Positions 25,901 through 32,302 of a DNA stretch of 33,870 nucleotides are shown here, in pieces; the stretch's first letter is position 1; every line of letters begins with the position of its first letter. The notes under the pieces are model-generated. The model was not told the DNA's origin and ran no database searches. It was given only the letters and a program-made list of their open reading frames with translations. This DNA comes from Bdellovibrionota bacterium. Its GTDB lineage: Bacteria > Bdellovibrionota > Bdellovibrionia > Bdellovibrionales > Bdellovibrionaceae. A program made the position numbers and the translations under genes. The DNA lies in NCBI GenBank assembly GCA_963170155.1, contig CAUJGP010000013.1:1-33870 (forward strand), written 5' to 3'.

Positions 25901-26220
25901 GTTAACCTCCCTTTTGAAAATGGTTGATATTGATTGTCATTTGAATTGGCAGAGCGAATGGTGGGTGAAATCATAAATTGTAATAGGTGTTGCAAATAAA
26001 GATCAGGTTTTCCGCGTTTAACAAAAAATAAAAGCCCTGCCATTATAATACTGGTTCCAAACACCATAGGTACTTTCATGCTGGTGGAGCCAAAAATTAA
26101 GTTTTGAATAGATAAGTTTAGCAAAAGCAGTAAAACATCTGAAAGTTCCAGTCCCAATATCTTGCTCTTTGTTTCTAGTGTCCTTGGGACTACGGTCGTC
26201 AGTAATGAATCATCGTTCAT
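25897..26220 (-). CDS. virB3: VirB3/TraL-like membrane protein
   Basis: A 107-aa protein with a short cytoplasmic N-terminus containing VPRTLETKSKILGLELSD, which fits the VirB3 lead-in before the membrane hairpin. Two closely spaced hydrophobic segments follow (about 27-45 and 50-67). The RGKPDLYLQHL segment with its basic residues is also typical. Its ATG overlaps the pilin stop codon (TAATG) and its stop overlaps the virB4 TTG start. Size, topology and order all agree. Confidence 0.75.
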   Translation of the reverse strand: MNDDSLLTTVVPRTLETKSKILGLELSDVLLLLLNLSIQNLIFGSTSMKVPMVFGTSIIMAGLLFFVKRGKPDLYLQHLLQFMISPTIRSANSNDNQYQPFSKGRLT

Positions 26221-26501
26221 TATCTGACCGCCTGAGAAATAAAATCTACAATTGCCTGTGCTCCAAAACCAATGGCACTGCCGATTATTGCATACCAGAT
26301 ATGGGCCTTAGCGCGTTCATTACCAGTCATAAGTGAAAATGCCGCCCATGCTATACCAATCACAGAAAGTGTAGGCAAAATCACTCGTGTGAGTTTCATT
26401 TGTACACCCATAAGTGATGACTCCACACTGGCACTGGCTAGCTCTGGTAGAATGATTGAAATGAACATAAGTGAAAAAATAAAATATTTGTTTTTGATCA
26501 T
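26220..26501 (-). CDS. virB2: VirB2/TrbC-like pilin precursor
   Basis: Start placed at ATG 26501, preceded by AAAGGAGG; the frame is open further upstream but that part reads through the end of the neighbouring gene. The 93-aa product has a signal peptide (FIFSLMFISIILPELASA) and a mature part of about 65 aa with two membrane segments (VILPTLSVIGIAWAAFSLM and HIWYAIIGSAIGFGAQAIV) separated by a short charged turn (TGNERAKA). This is the VirB2/TrbC major pilin layout. It immediately precedes virB3. Confidence 0.78.
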   Translation of the reverse strand: MIKNKYFIFSLMFISIILPELASASVESSLMGVQMKLTRVILPTLSVIGIAWAAFSLMTGNERAKAHIWYAIIGSAIGFGAQAIVDFISQAVR

Positions 26502-26523
26502 TAGCTGACCTCCTTTGTTAAAA

Positions 26524-26919
26524 TTAAATGGCAACAGATTCCTCCTCGTAATTTGTTTTTTCTGGAAATAAACAGAGAAAAATGTCCTCTGCAAAAAATT
26601 GAATATTGAATTTGATAAAGCTACCGACGAGATGTCCTCGGCCTACTTTATTCCAATTCGTTTTTACTTCGCCGTTTTGGGTTTTGTATTCCTCAATTGA
26701 CAGCACTTGATACTCATCCGGTAGCGATTTTTCATCCTGAACTAGAAAATAAGTGTTCAATGGATGAACCCATAGTTTTATGCGAAACATTTTTGAACCA
26801 GGCTTCAAAAATGCAAATCCAACGTGATCCTCTTCAATGACTTCACCCCGAGGTGAAACAAGACCTCGCGTAAGTTTGAAGCGATCGTATTTTCTAAACG
26901 GAATAATATTTTCATTCAT
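26524..26919 (-). CDS. 131-aa protein at the head of the pilus genes, unknown function
   Basis: Not recognised. It has a good Shine-Dalgarno (AAAAGGAGG) and lies 22 bp before the pilin gene in the same operon. No signal peptide or membrane segment is visible. The sequence looks beta-rich with a charged C-terminus (FPEKTNYEEESVAI). Probably a cytoplasmic accessory protein, but nothing in it suggests a role in the secretion channel. Confidence 0.6.
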   Translation of the reverse strand: MNENIIPFRKYDRFKLTRGLVSPRGEVIEEDHVGFAFLKPGSKMFRIKLWVHPLNTYFLVQDEKSLPDEYQVLSIEEYKTQNGEVKTNWNKVGRGHLVGSFIKFNIQFFAEDIFLCLFPEKTNYEEESVAI

Positions 26920-26946
26920 AACTGTAACCTCCTTTTGTAATAGTGT

Positions 26947-27198
26947 TTATGCCGCCACCGGAACTAGAATCAGATCACCAAAAGCCATTTCAACTTCTCC
27001 ACAGTCATGACAAACAAGATAACCTCCTTCAAATTCAGTCAAACGACCGCAGTAGTGGCAGTGATAGGTTCTAGGTTCAATGGGACCAAAGCGTTTAAAG
27101 TTTTCAAATCTTCGAGAGAGAATCATTTCTCTTGAATTGAGTCTTGATTTAGCGGGACCACCATAGATCGTCCTTTTGTCCTTAAAAGTTCTAGACAT
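26947..27198 (-). CDS. Small zinc-ribbon protein
   Basis: 83 aa with a basic N-terminal half (SRTFKDKRTIYGGPAKSRL, RRFENFKRF) and a C-terminal zinc ribbon: YHCHYCGRL followed 12 residues later by YLVCHDCGEVEM, i.e. two CxxC pairs. A GGGAG site lies about 9 nt upstream, inside the preceding gene. Ribbon plus basic arm suggests a nucleic-acid-binding or protein-docking factor. It is the third gene of the transfer operon, so it would be made early in transfer. No specific function is assigned. Confidence 0.65.
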   Translation of the reverse strand: MSRTFKDKRTIYGGPAKSRLNSREMILSRRFENFKRFGPIEPRTYHCHYCGRLTEFEGGYLVCHDCGEVEMAFGDLILVPVAA

Positions 27199-27405
27199 TT
27201 ATAATTGCTCCCAAGGGTTACGGATAGGACGGTAAGAGCGCTTGACATCAAGTTGCTCAAACTCATAAAGATCGAGATCTTCTTCCCTAATTGCTTCTTT
27301 GAATTTGGATTTGATATTGGCGATGATAGATTTAAATTTGTTTAAAATAGTTTTCATATTATTGGGCTCCTTGTTTGAGTTGTTGTTCATATTTTTTGTT
27401 TGCAT
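27199..27405 (-). CDS. Small basic-acidic protein with two possible starts
   Basis: 68 aa from the ATG at 27405 (AAGGAGG upstream). A second in-frame ATG at 27357 also has its own AAGGAG, so a 52-aa form is equally plausible. The residues between are an Asn/Lys-rich stretch (NMNNNSNKEPNN) unlike the rest. The shared part has an amphipathic basic helix (ILNKFKSIIANIKSKFKEAI), then an acidic segment and a basic C-terminus. Not recognised. Its stop abuts the zinc-ribbon start. Confidence 0.55.
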   Translation of the reverse strand: MQTKNMNNNSNKEPNNMKTILNKFKSIIANIKSKFKEAIREEDLDLYEFEQLDVKRSYRPIRNPWEQL

Positions 27406-27435
27406 TGCTATTCCTCCTTTGTTTTAGAATTGTAC

Positions 27436-27678
27436 TTATGCGGTTAATGAATTTTCAAAATTGACCATTGACTCCTGATCATCCTTTGATGCTTTGTAAT
27501 TAATGTGAAAGTGCTCGAAAGCTGCTTGTTCTGGATCATCGAGCTGACCAAGATCCACCAACATTTTTAGATTGTCCCAATCACAGTCAGTGCACATTTG
27601 ATCAAGTCCAAATGTCAGAATATTCTTTGAATGACATCGTGGACATTGAGTCTGTTTGACATAAATTAATTTTGACAT
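27436..27678 (-). CDS. First gene of the transfer operon: small zinc-ribbon protein
   Basis: 80 aa; a zinc ribbon fills the N-terminal half: CPRCHSKN, then 12 residues later MCTDCDWDN, giving two CxxC pairs. The rest is an acidic helical tail (DLGQLDDPEQAAFEHFHINY). It has a GAGGAG ribosome site and is the first gene after the proposed sigma-54 promoter. It is a separate protein from the ribbon at 26947-27198, and the two do not look like recent duplicates beyond the metal motif. No function is assigned. Confidence 0.65.
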   Translation of the reverse strand: MSKLIYVKQTQCPRCHSKNILTFGLDQMCTDCDWDNLKMLVDLGQLDDPEQAAFEHFHINYKASKDDQESMVNFENSLTA

Positions 27679-27715
27679 TAGAATCTCCTCATTGTTTTAC
27701 GTTTAGTTTTATGAA

Positions 27716-27729
27716 GCTCAAATCTGAGC
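27716..27729 (-). promoter_or_regulatory. Small hairpin in the leader of the transfer operon
   Basis: GCTCA and TGAGC flank a 4-nt loop, within the predicted 58-nt leader and ahead of the first ribosome site. The stem is only 5 bp, so it may not matter. Confidence 0.3.
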
Positions 27730-27746
27730 AACACGCTCCTATATAA

Positions 27747-27762
27747 AACAAGAATCGTTCCA
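27747..27762 (-). promoter_or_regulatory. Predicted sigma-54 (-24/-12) promoter of the transfer operon
   Basis: On the minus strand the sequence is TGGAACGATTCTTGTT. Against the RpoN consensus TGGCACG-N4-TTGCW it matches 10 of the 12 defined positions, including the GG at -24 and the exact spacing. The two differences are A for C in the first block and T for C in the -12 GC. Transcription would start near 27736, giving a leader of about 58 nt. The operon encoding an NtrC-type activator ends just upstream, which strengthens the call. A 10-bp palindrome (ATTCCGGAAT, 27764-27773) abuts it. Confidence 0.68.
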
Positions 27763-27850
27763 GATTCCGGAATGACGTTGATTTTGAATTTAAGTTGTTG
27801 ATAACTTTCAGAGATTGGATTTTTACAAATTTCAGACAAGAAAAACTAAG

Positions 27851-27866
27851 TGGCGGAGATCCGCCA
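27851..27866. promoter_or_regulatory. Palindromic upstream activator site 1
   Basis: TGGCGGA-ga-TCCGCCA, perfect on both halves; its centre is about 122 bp upstream of the predicted start site. Downstream on the plus strand is a T run that could make it look like a terminator, but no plus-strand gene needs one. Confidence 0.62.
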
Positions 27867-27921
27867 GGGCATTTTTTTATTTTTCTATTGAAAACATAAA
27901 CTTATAGAAAATTGATTCGGG

Positions 27922-27937
27922 TGGCGGACTCCCGCCA
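27922..27937. promoter_or_regulatory. Palindromic upstream activator site 2
   Basis: TGGCGGA-ct-CCCGCCA has one mismatch to site 1; the flanking bases extend it to GTGGCGG-actc-CCGCCAC. The centre is about 193 bp upstream of the predicted start and 20 bp, about two helical turns, from site 3. Confidence 0.62.
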
Positions 27938-27941
27938 CTTC

Positions 27942-27957
27942 TGGCGGATTTCCGCCC
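27942..27957. promoter_or_regulatory. Palindromic upstream activator site 3
   Basis: TGGCGGA-tt-TCCGCCC has one mismatch to site 1. The centre is about 213 bp upstream of the predicted start. It lies 41 bp after the histidine kinase stop codon. The shared 16-bp consensus across all three sites argues for one dimeric binding protein. Confidence 0.62.
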
Positions 27958-27998
27958 CGATAAATTCAGGAGAATAGAAAGTAAAAAGAAAAAAGTGG

Positions 27999-29618
27999 TT
28001 AAATGACTACGACAGGGAGCTGTGGGATTTCAGTCTTGGGAATTAAAAAAACTTTGTGCTTTTCACAAAGGTCTCGAATTTCTTGTTTATCAAAGTGCCC
28101 TGTGGCTAGAATTCTATGAGAGCCTTGCGGTAGTAATGATAGGAGATCTATGCCCGTGATATTTTCATTGAGATCATAATCGAAAATAAACACAGAATTG
28201 AATGGGTCAAAGCCTGGTTCTTCAAATGTAACCTTAGTTTCACCACTATTTGCTAAAAAGCGAACATTTGCATTTATACCACATTCGGTCAGCTTTAGCT
28301 TCCAAAGCTGCCTTCCTGTAAGTTGATCATCTAGTACGTAGATTTTATCTGATTGTTTAAATTTAAGCCTCGGTACAAACCAAGAAGCCCTTTCAAATAT
28401 CGGTAGCATTAAAGTAATTCTAGTTCCTTTGCCAATTTCGGAATCTACTTTAATTTGCCCACCCCAATTGGTTACATGAGTCTTTGCGTGATATAAACCC
28501 AAGCCTGTTCCATTTATTTTGCCTTTAGTGAACCCATGCTCAAAAATTTGTTCTCGCAATGCTGAATCAATACCTGGACCGTTATCAATAATCTCAATCT
28601 GCAAATAAGGATCAACGTCTTTCGCGTAAAGTTCAATAGTTCCTTCTGATCCATTAAAGGCATCTAATGAATTATTAACGACATTGCCAATGATAATTTG
28701 AAGTTCAACGGGAATATGATCTACTTTCGCCGAACAAAGCGAATCATCAATCTGAAAATTAAAATTCACATTTGACGGAATAGTTGTTGAAATTTGATTC
28801 ACAGATTTAATAAGGCTATCAAAAATCTCTTCTGAGCGGTTTTTATCATCGCCTGACACTTTTAGTTTTCTTTGATCTAGTGCTGAGGTTATTTTTTTTA
28901 TTTGTTCAATAGACGTTTTAAGAAGTTCACGGTCTTGTTTGAGGCTCTCCGGAAGCCGTGAAGGGATTCGTAACAAACTAGCCAGTGGAGTCCTTAGATT
29001 GTGCCTGACCTCATCAGAAATTCTATTGCTCTCTTTTGCTTTTGCCAAGATTAGATCTTTATCAAATTGCTCAGTTAGCTTTTTCTTCATTAGTCGCGTT
29101 TGCGGTATTGTCACCAACAAAATGAGGAGCCATAGAAATACGGCATAGGGTACTAAGGCAAATCTGCTATACTCAAAAATAAAATACTCGATTGTATAGC
29201 CAGAAATTGAATCCTCAAAAGGAATAATAATTTTGTCTCTTAAAATCACTCCAAAGGCATTTTTTGTATTGGATTGAAGATACTGAGACGCAGGTAAAAT
29301 AAATGATCGCTCAGTGGCAGATGACTTAAACGCAATAGTTTCAAAATTGCCTTTTAGGGATTCCTGAAGGACATAAGTCGCATCCCGAATCATCCCCATT
29401 TGCATCATTCGGGTAACGTATCGAGTGCTCTGCTCGGCGACCGACTGTAGGTGCAAATTGTTCATAACAATAGAAATTCCAATGAGTATTAGTAATCCAA
29501 GAAAAGAATAAATAGCCTGCCTTTTTTCAAACTCTTTAATTGTCTTGTTGAGTTCGGACTTTGGAAGATCATTTTCAGAGCTTTTGTTGAAATTGAAAAG
29601 GAGGTTTATAAATCTCAT
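27999..29618 (-). CDS. Hybrid membrane histidine kinase with C-terminal receiver
   Basis: The start ATG 29618 overlaps the YcaO stop (ATGA) and has GAGG upstream. Two membrane segments (about 36-53 and 153-171) enclose a periplasmic sensor region of about 100 aa that I do not recognise. HisKA follows with H206 in EVRHNLRTPL, then HATPase_c with the N box (NVVNNSLDAF), G1 (DNGPGID) and GTGLGL. The last 115 residues form a receiver: VLDDQLTGRQ with the paired acidic residues, phosphoacceptor near D480 in FIFDYDL, T506 in LATGH and K528 in FLIPKT. It is the last gene of the operon that starts with the NtrC-like regulator, its likely partner. A hybrid kinase may phosphorylate that regulator directly or by relay. 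Confidence 0.88.
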   Translation of the reverse strand: MRFINLLFNFNKSSENDLPKSELNKTIKEFEKRQAIYSFLGLLILIGISIVMNNLHLQSVAEQSTRYVTRMMQMGMIRDATYVLQESLKGNFETIAFKSSATERSFILPASQYLQSNTKNAFGVILRDKIIIPFEDSISGYTIEYFIFEYSRFALVPYAVFLWLLILLVTIPQTRLMKKKLTEQFDKDLILAKAKESNRISDEVRHNLRTPLASLLRIPSRLPESLKQDRELLKTSIEQIKKITSALDQRKLKVSGDDKNRSEEIFDSLIKSVNQISTTIPSNVNFNFQIDDSLCSAKVDHIPVELQIIIGNVVNNSLDAFNGSEGTIELYAKDVDPYLQIEIIDNGPGIDSALREQIFEHGFTKGKINGTGLGLYHAKTHVTNWGGQIKVDSEIGKGTRITLMLPIFERASWFVPRLKFKQSDKIYVLDDQLTGRQLWKLKLTECGINANVRFLANSGETKVTFEEPGFDPFNSVFIFDYDLNENITGIDLLSLLPQGSHRILATGHFDKQEIRDLCEKHKVFLIPKTEIPQLPVVVI

Positions 29619-30484
29619 TTGCAAACCTCATTTTTCCTAATACAAACTTTCACGGGATCAATGGGACAATCTTTAAGTTCGGGTAGAGTGTAGAAGTTAA
29701 TTTGTAGGGTTTCTAGTTCAGGCTCTTCGACAATTTTATTTTCTGATTTAGAATTTGATAATTCACTATCAACGAAAATAAGGGGTAATATTTGGGAATA
29801 GAAACTTTGGCTCAAATGCCACGGTTTATTTTCTAGTAAAATATTCGGTAATGAATTTGAAATTGTAGAAGACAATTCCTTTTCTTTTAGTGCTGCAAAA
29901 TTTGGAATAGCTTCGACAAAGGATTTTTTTAAAGAGTGCTCCAGGTTTTTACTAAACGCAAAGCCTAATGAAAAAACATTAAGCTTCGTATCTTCAATAA
30001 AACAAACAATTCCATATTCGTGAATCGGTGTTTGCATTTGATGGAAACTAACAAATGTTGACTGAGAATTGTCTTCTAACTGACCTATCATTTGCACTAT
30101 GGAAGATTCAATTGCGCTTTCATCAATTCGATAAAAAGGAAGTTTATGACACAAATGACGATTTAAATAGTATCTCTCAAGTGCTTCGAACTTTGCGTGT
30201 TCAATTGCTGAAACAAATCCCGAAACAGAAAAACCAACCGAATCCATTTTTAAAACTTTGCATAGATATCTTTCAATTGCTTCAGCAGAAGCTTTTTCTA
30301 TGGCGACCTCTGCAAACAAATCTGTTCCTCTGCCTTGGCTAGAAATCCCATTTACAGAAATTTGCGCTGTATAATCATAAAGCGCAGGTAAATATCTTTC
30401 CGGCCATCCATATTGTGTAAAGGATAGATTAAAAAGTTCTTTTCGACTGATTAACCATTTGGTTATGGGGTTTGTATTTGCCAT
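29615..30484 (-). CDS. Compact YcaO-family protein
   Basis: YcaO enzymes use ATP to activate backbone amides, making azolines, thioamides or amidines in peptides and proteins. Family blocks occur in order: GRGTD (51-55) followed by E68-x-x-E71-R72 (AEAIER); a second block GFVSAIEHAKFEALERYYL with E100 and E103-R104; and LGFAFSKNLEHSLKKSFVEA with E191, matching the GxG...Al..a..E block. The usual ExxxQ here reads E191-A-I-P-N195. At 289 aa it is clearly shorter than typical YcaO proteins (about 400 or more) and no Pro-rich C-terminus or partner (TfuA, ThiF/E1-like, dehydrogenase) is present in the window. It overlaps the solute-binding gene by 22 bp and the kinase by 4. Substrate and activity are unknown. 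The identification by motifs is my own and should be tested. Confidence 0.7.
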   Translation of the reverse strand: MANTNPITKWLISRKELFNLSFTQYGWPERYLPALYDYTAQISVNGISSQGRGTDLFAEVAIEKASAEAIERYLCKVLKMDSVGFSVSGFVSAIEHAKFEALERYYLNRHLCHKLPFYRIDESAIESSIVQMIGQLEDNSQSTFVSFHQMQTPIHEYGIVCFIEDTKLNVFSLGFAFSKNLEHSLKKSFVEAIPNFAALKEKELSSTISNSLPNILLENKPWHLSQSFYSQILPLIFVDSELSNSKSENKIVEEPELETLQINFYTLPELKDCPIDPVKVCIRKNEVCK

Positions 30485-32025
30485 AGAGGATTATTTGCAT
30501 AAAGATCAGATAATTTTATCTTCCAAGGTTTTCTTACTGTTGCCGAGTATGGCGATGCCACCAATGGTACAATCCAAGGTGTCGTTAAAGCGTTGTAATG
30601 AAGCTCCTTCAGCTTATCAAGGCGAGTAGATTTGTTGAGAGTGGCCATGTATTTAGAAATCCAAACGTCTCTGTCGGCTTTTGTAAGACCCAAAAAACCT
30701 GCATTGAGTGAATATGAAATTAAACTGATATCTTCCATGAAGCCTGTATCAGTGGAAACAATAAATGCCTCAGGATAATCATCATATTTGAGATTTTTTT
30801 TGAGATCGGGGACATTGTCCTCAAAATAGGTTTGAGCGTCGGGTAGAACTTTTGATAGTGGCCCAGACCATTGCTCGATCCCTCCTCTTTTCATAAGACC
30901 CAGCTTAAAGGATTTGAGTGGTTTTACTCCTGGTTGTTTATTAAAAATATCGACGTTATCTTTTTGATTTTTGGTCAATCCACCTTCGCCAAGACTTGGA
31001 AAAAACTCAGAACGAGATTCAAAGCCCGGACTGTTTCCATAAATTTCTTGAAAAGCTGATCTCACCTTCTGAGAAATGTAGATTCGTTCGTCCTTATTAA
31101 GATTCTTAATTCCTTTTTCAGTAAAAACTAAAAGGTGTAACCTAATTTTCTGAGTGAGATGATTTTCAAATTCAGAGTGTTTTTGCACGAACGGAATTTG
31201 CTCATCTGCCTTTTTCACGTCTACCGTTGTTACAAAATCTACTTTGTCTTGAGCGAGTGCCTCTAAGCTGCTCAGACCTGATTTGGCAGTGTAAGGGACA
31301 AGATCTATGGTTTGAGCGATATTTTGAGAGTGCTGAAAATGATATGGATTTATTTTTAGTTGGATATTTCCATTCCCATAATCCTTTTCAACAAAATAAA
31401 CACCACTTGTTTCTGAGTAATCTTCAATGGCAAGTGTTTTAGAATTTACACTTTTTCTTGGGATAATCGCAAAATCAATTGCAGCAAGCATCGGAAGTAA
31501 AAACGTTTTCTTTGCTCCAGCATTTAGAATAATGGCATTATCCTTCAAGTTTATATTTAACCCAGGACAATCTTGTTCAGCAGATTCTAGGTCTATGCCC
31601 TCACATACTAAATCTTTAAAATTGCCATGAGTGTTTCCAGTCAAAACTAATAGTCGTTTTAACGAAAACAAAACATCATCCACAGTAATTGGCTGACCTG
31701 ATTTTGTTTTTAAATCTTCTCTGATGCTTAGTATGAGTTTATCTCCATCCCATTTTATCGTTTTAGCGACCCCTGGAACAATTGCGCCACTTTCATTCAT
31801 TTGAACTAAGGGCGAGAATACATTTTCAAGAAAAATGTATTCTGCCGCAATTGTAATATTCGTAGGTTCATACTCAGTAACCTTTTTAGTTAATGGAAAG
31901 GCCACGCGCAAATGCTTTTGCACGGAACTTTCTAAGTGGTTTGATTTAAACATAAGAACACCGCCAATTGTTGTTACAACTATGATAGCAAGACCGAAAC
32001 AAAATAAAAGGTATTTATTTTGCAT
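30463..32025 (-). CDS. Family-5 solute-binding protein, membrane-anchored (DppA/OppA type)
   Basis: The N-terminal hydrophobic segment (about 5-26, FCFGLAIIVVTTIGGVLMF) has no lipobox or clear cleavage site, so the protein is probably anchored in the inner membrane facing the periplasm. The SBP_bac_5 pattern follows: FSPLVQMNESGAIVPGVAKT, LREDLKTKSGQPITVDDVLF-like region, SLKRLLVLTG, and DVWISKYMATLNKS near the C-terminus. The family binds oligopeptides, dipeptides, nickel or related ligands. No permease or ATPase gene accompanies it, so it is more likely a sensor subunit than a transporter component. It lies between the small exported protein and the YcaO gene in an operon with the kinase and response regulator. 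Confidence 0.82.
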   Translation of the reverse strand: MQNKYLLFCFGLAIIVVTTIGGVLMFKSNHLESSVQKHLRVAFPLTKKVTEYEPTNITIAAEYIFLENVFSPLVQMNESGAIVPGVAKTIKWDGDKLILSIREDLKTKSGQPITVDDVLFSLKRLLVLTGNTHGNFKDLVCEGIDLESAEQDCPGLNINLKDNAIILNAGAKKTFLLPMLAAIDFAIIPRKSVNSKTLAIEDYSETSGVYFVEKDYGNGNIQLKINPYHFQHSQNIAQTIDLVPYTAKSGLSSLEALAQDKVDFVTTVDVKKADEQIPFVQKHSEFENHLTQKIRLHLLVFTEKGIKNLNKDERIYISQKVRSAFQEIYGNSPGFESRSEFFPSLGEGGLTKNQKDNVDIFNKQPGVKPLKSFKLGLMKRGGIEQWSGPLSKVLPDAQTYFEDNVPDLKKNLKYDDYPEAFIVSTDTGFMEDISLISYSLNAGFLGLTKADRDVWISKYMATLNKSTRLDKLKELHYNALTTPWIVPLVASPYSATVRKPWKIKLSDLYANNPLWQIQTP

Positions 32026-32026
32026 T

Positions 32027-32302
32027 TCAATTTGACCCGTCGGCGCAAATGGACATCATAATTACTTGGTCTTTTTTAAGTAAGCCTTGGTTCAATAAAT
32101 CTTGTATCAAATCTGTTTTAACCTCTAAACACTGACCACTTGGATGTGCGCTCACAACTTTATAGCGCAGAAGAAGTTTGATTGCTTTTGCAATTTGAAG
32201 CTTTTCATATTCAGTCAATGGCAGCTCGCTGCCTTCATCTGCATTAACATGACTCAAGCCCGTCATAAACACAAAACACGTCATTAAAATATACTTACCC
32301 AT
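32027..32302 (-). CDS. Small exported protein, unknown; candidate ligand or sensor accessory
   Basis: 91 aa with a signal peptide (cleavage after SHVNA, residue 21) and a mature part of 70 aa. It begins acidic and then has helices EYEKLQIAKAIKLLLRYK and TDLIQDLLNQGLLKKD. Two cysteines, C58 and C86 (the latter near the C-terminus in SICADGSN), could form a disulfide in the periplasm. The start overlaps the response regulator by 8 bp and has GAGGAGG upstream. Not recognised. Position directly before the solute-binding protein suggests it modulates, or is, the signal. Confidence 0.65.
   Translation of the reverse strand: MGKYILMTCFVFMTGLSHVNADEGSELPLTEYEKLQIAKAIKLLLRYKVVSAHPSGQCLEVKTDLIQDLLNQGLLKKDQVIMMSICADGSN

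Noticed and set aside
27846-27872. An 8-residue open frame (MPWRISAT) as a precursor peptide for the YcaO protein
   Set aside because: It is generated by the first enhancer palindrome, has no ribosome site, and no Cys; its only Ser/Thr are ordinary. It lies upstream of the predicted start of transcription.
27851-27957. The three palindromes as rho-independent terminators of the kinase operon
   Set aside because: They share a 16-bp consensus with 2-nt centres too tight for hairpin loops, and on the minus strand none is followed by an immediate T run. Site 1 does have T's on the plus strand, where there is no gene to terminate. A dual role for sites 2 and 3 cannot be fully excluded.
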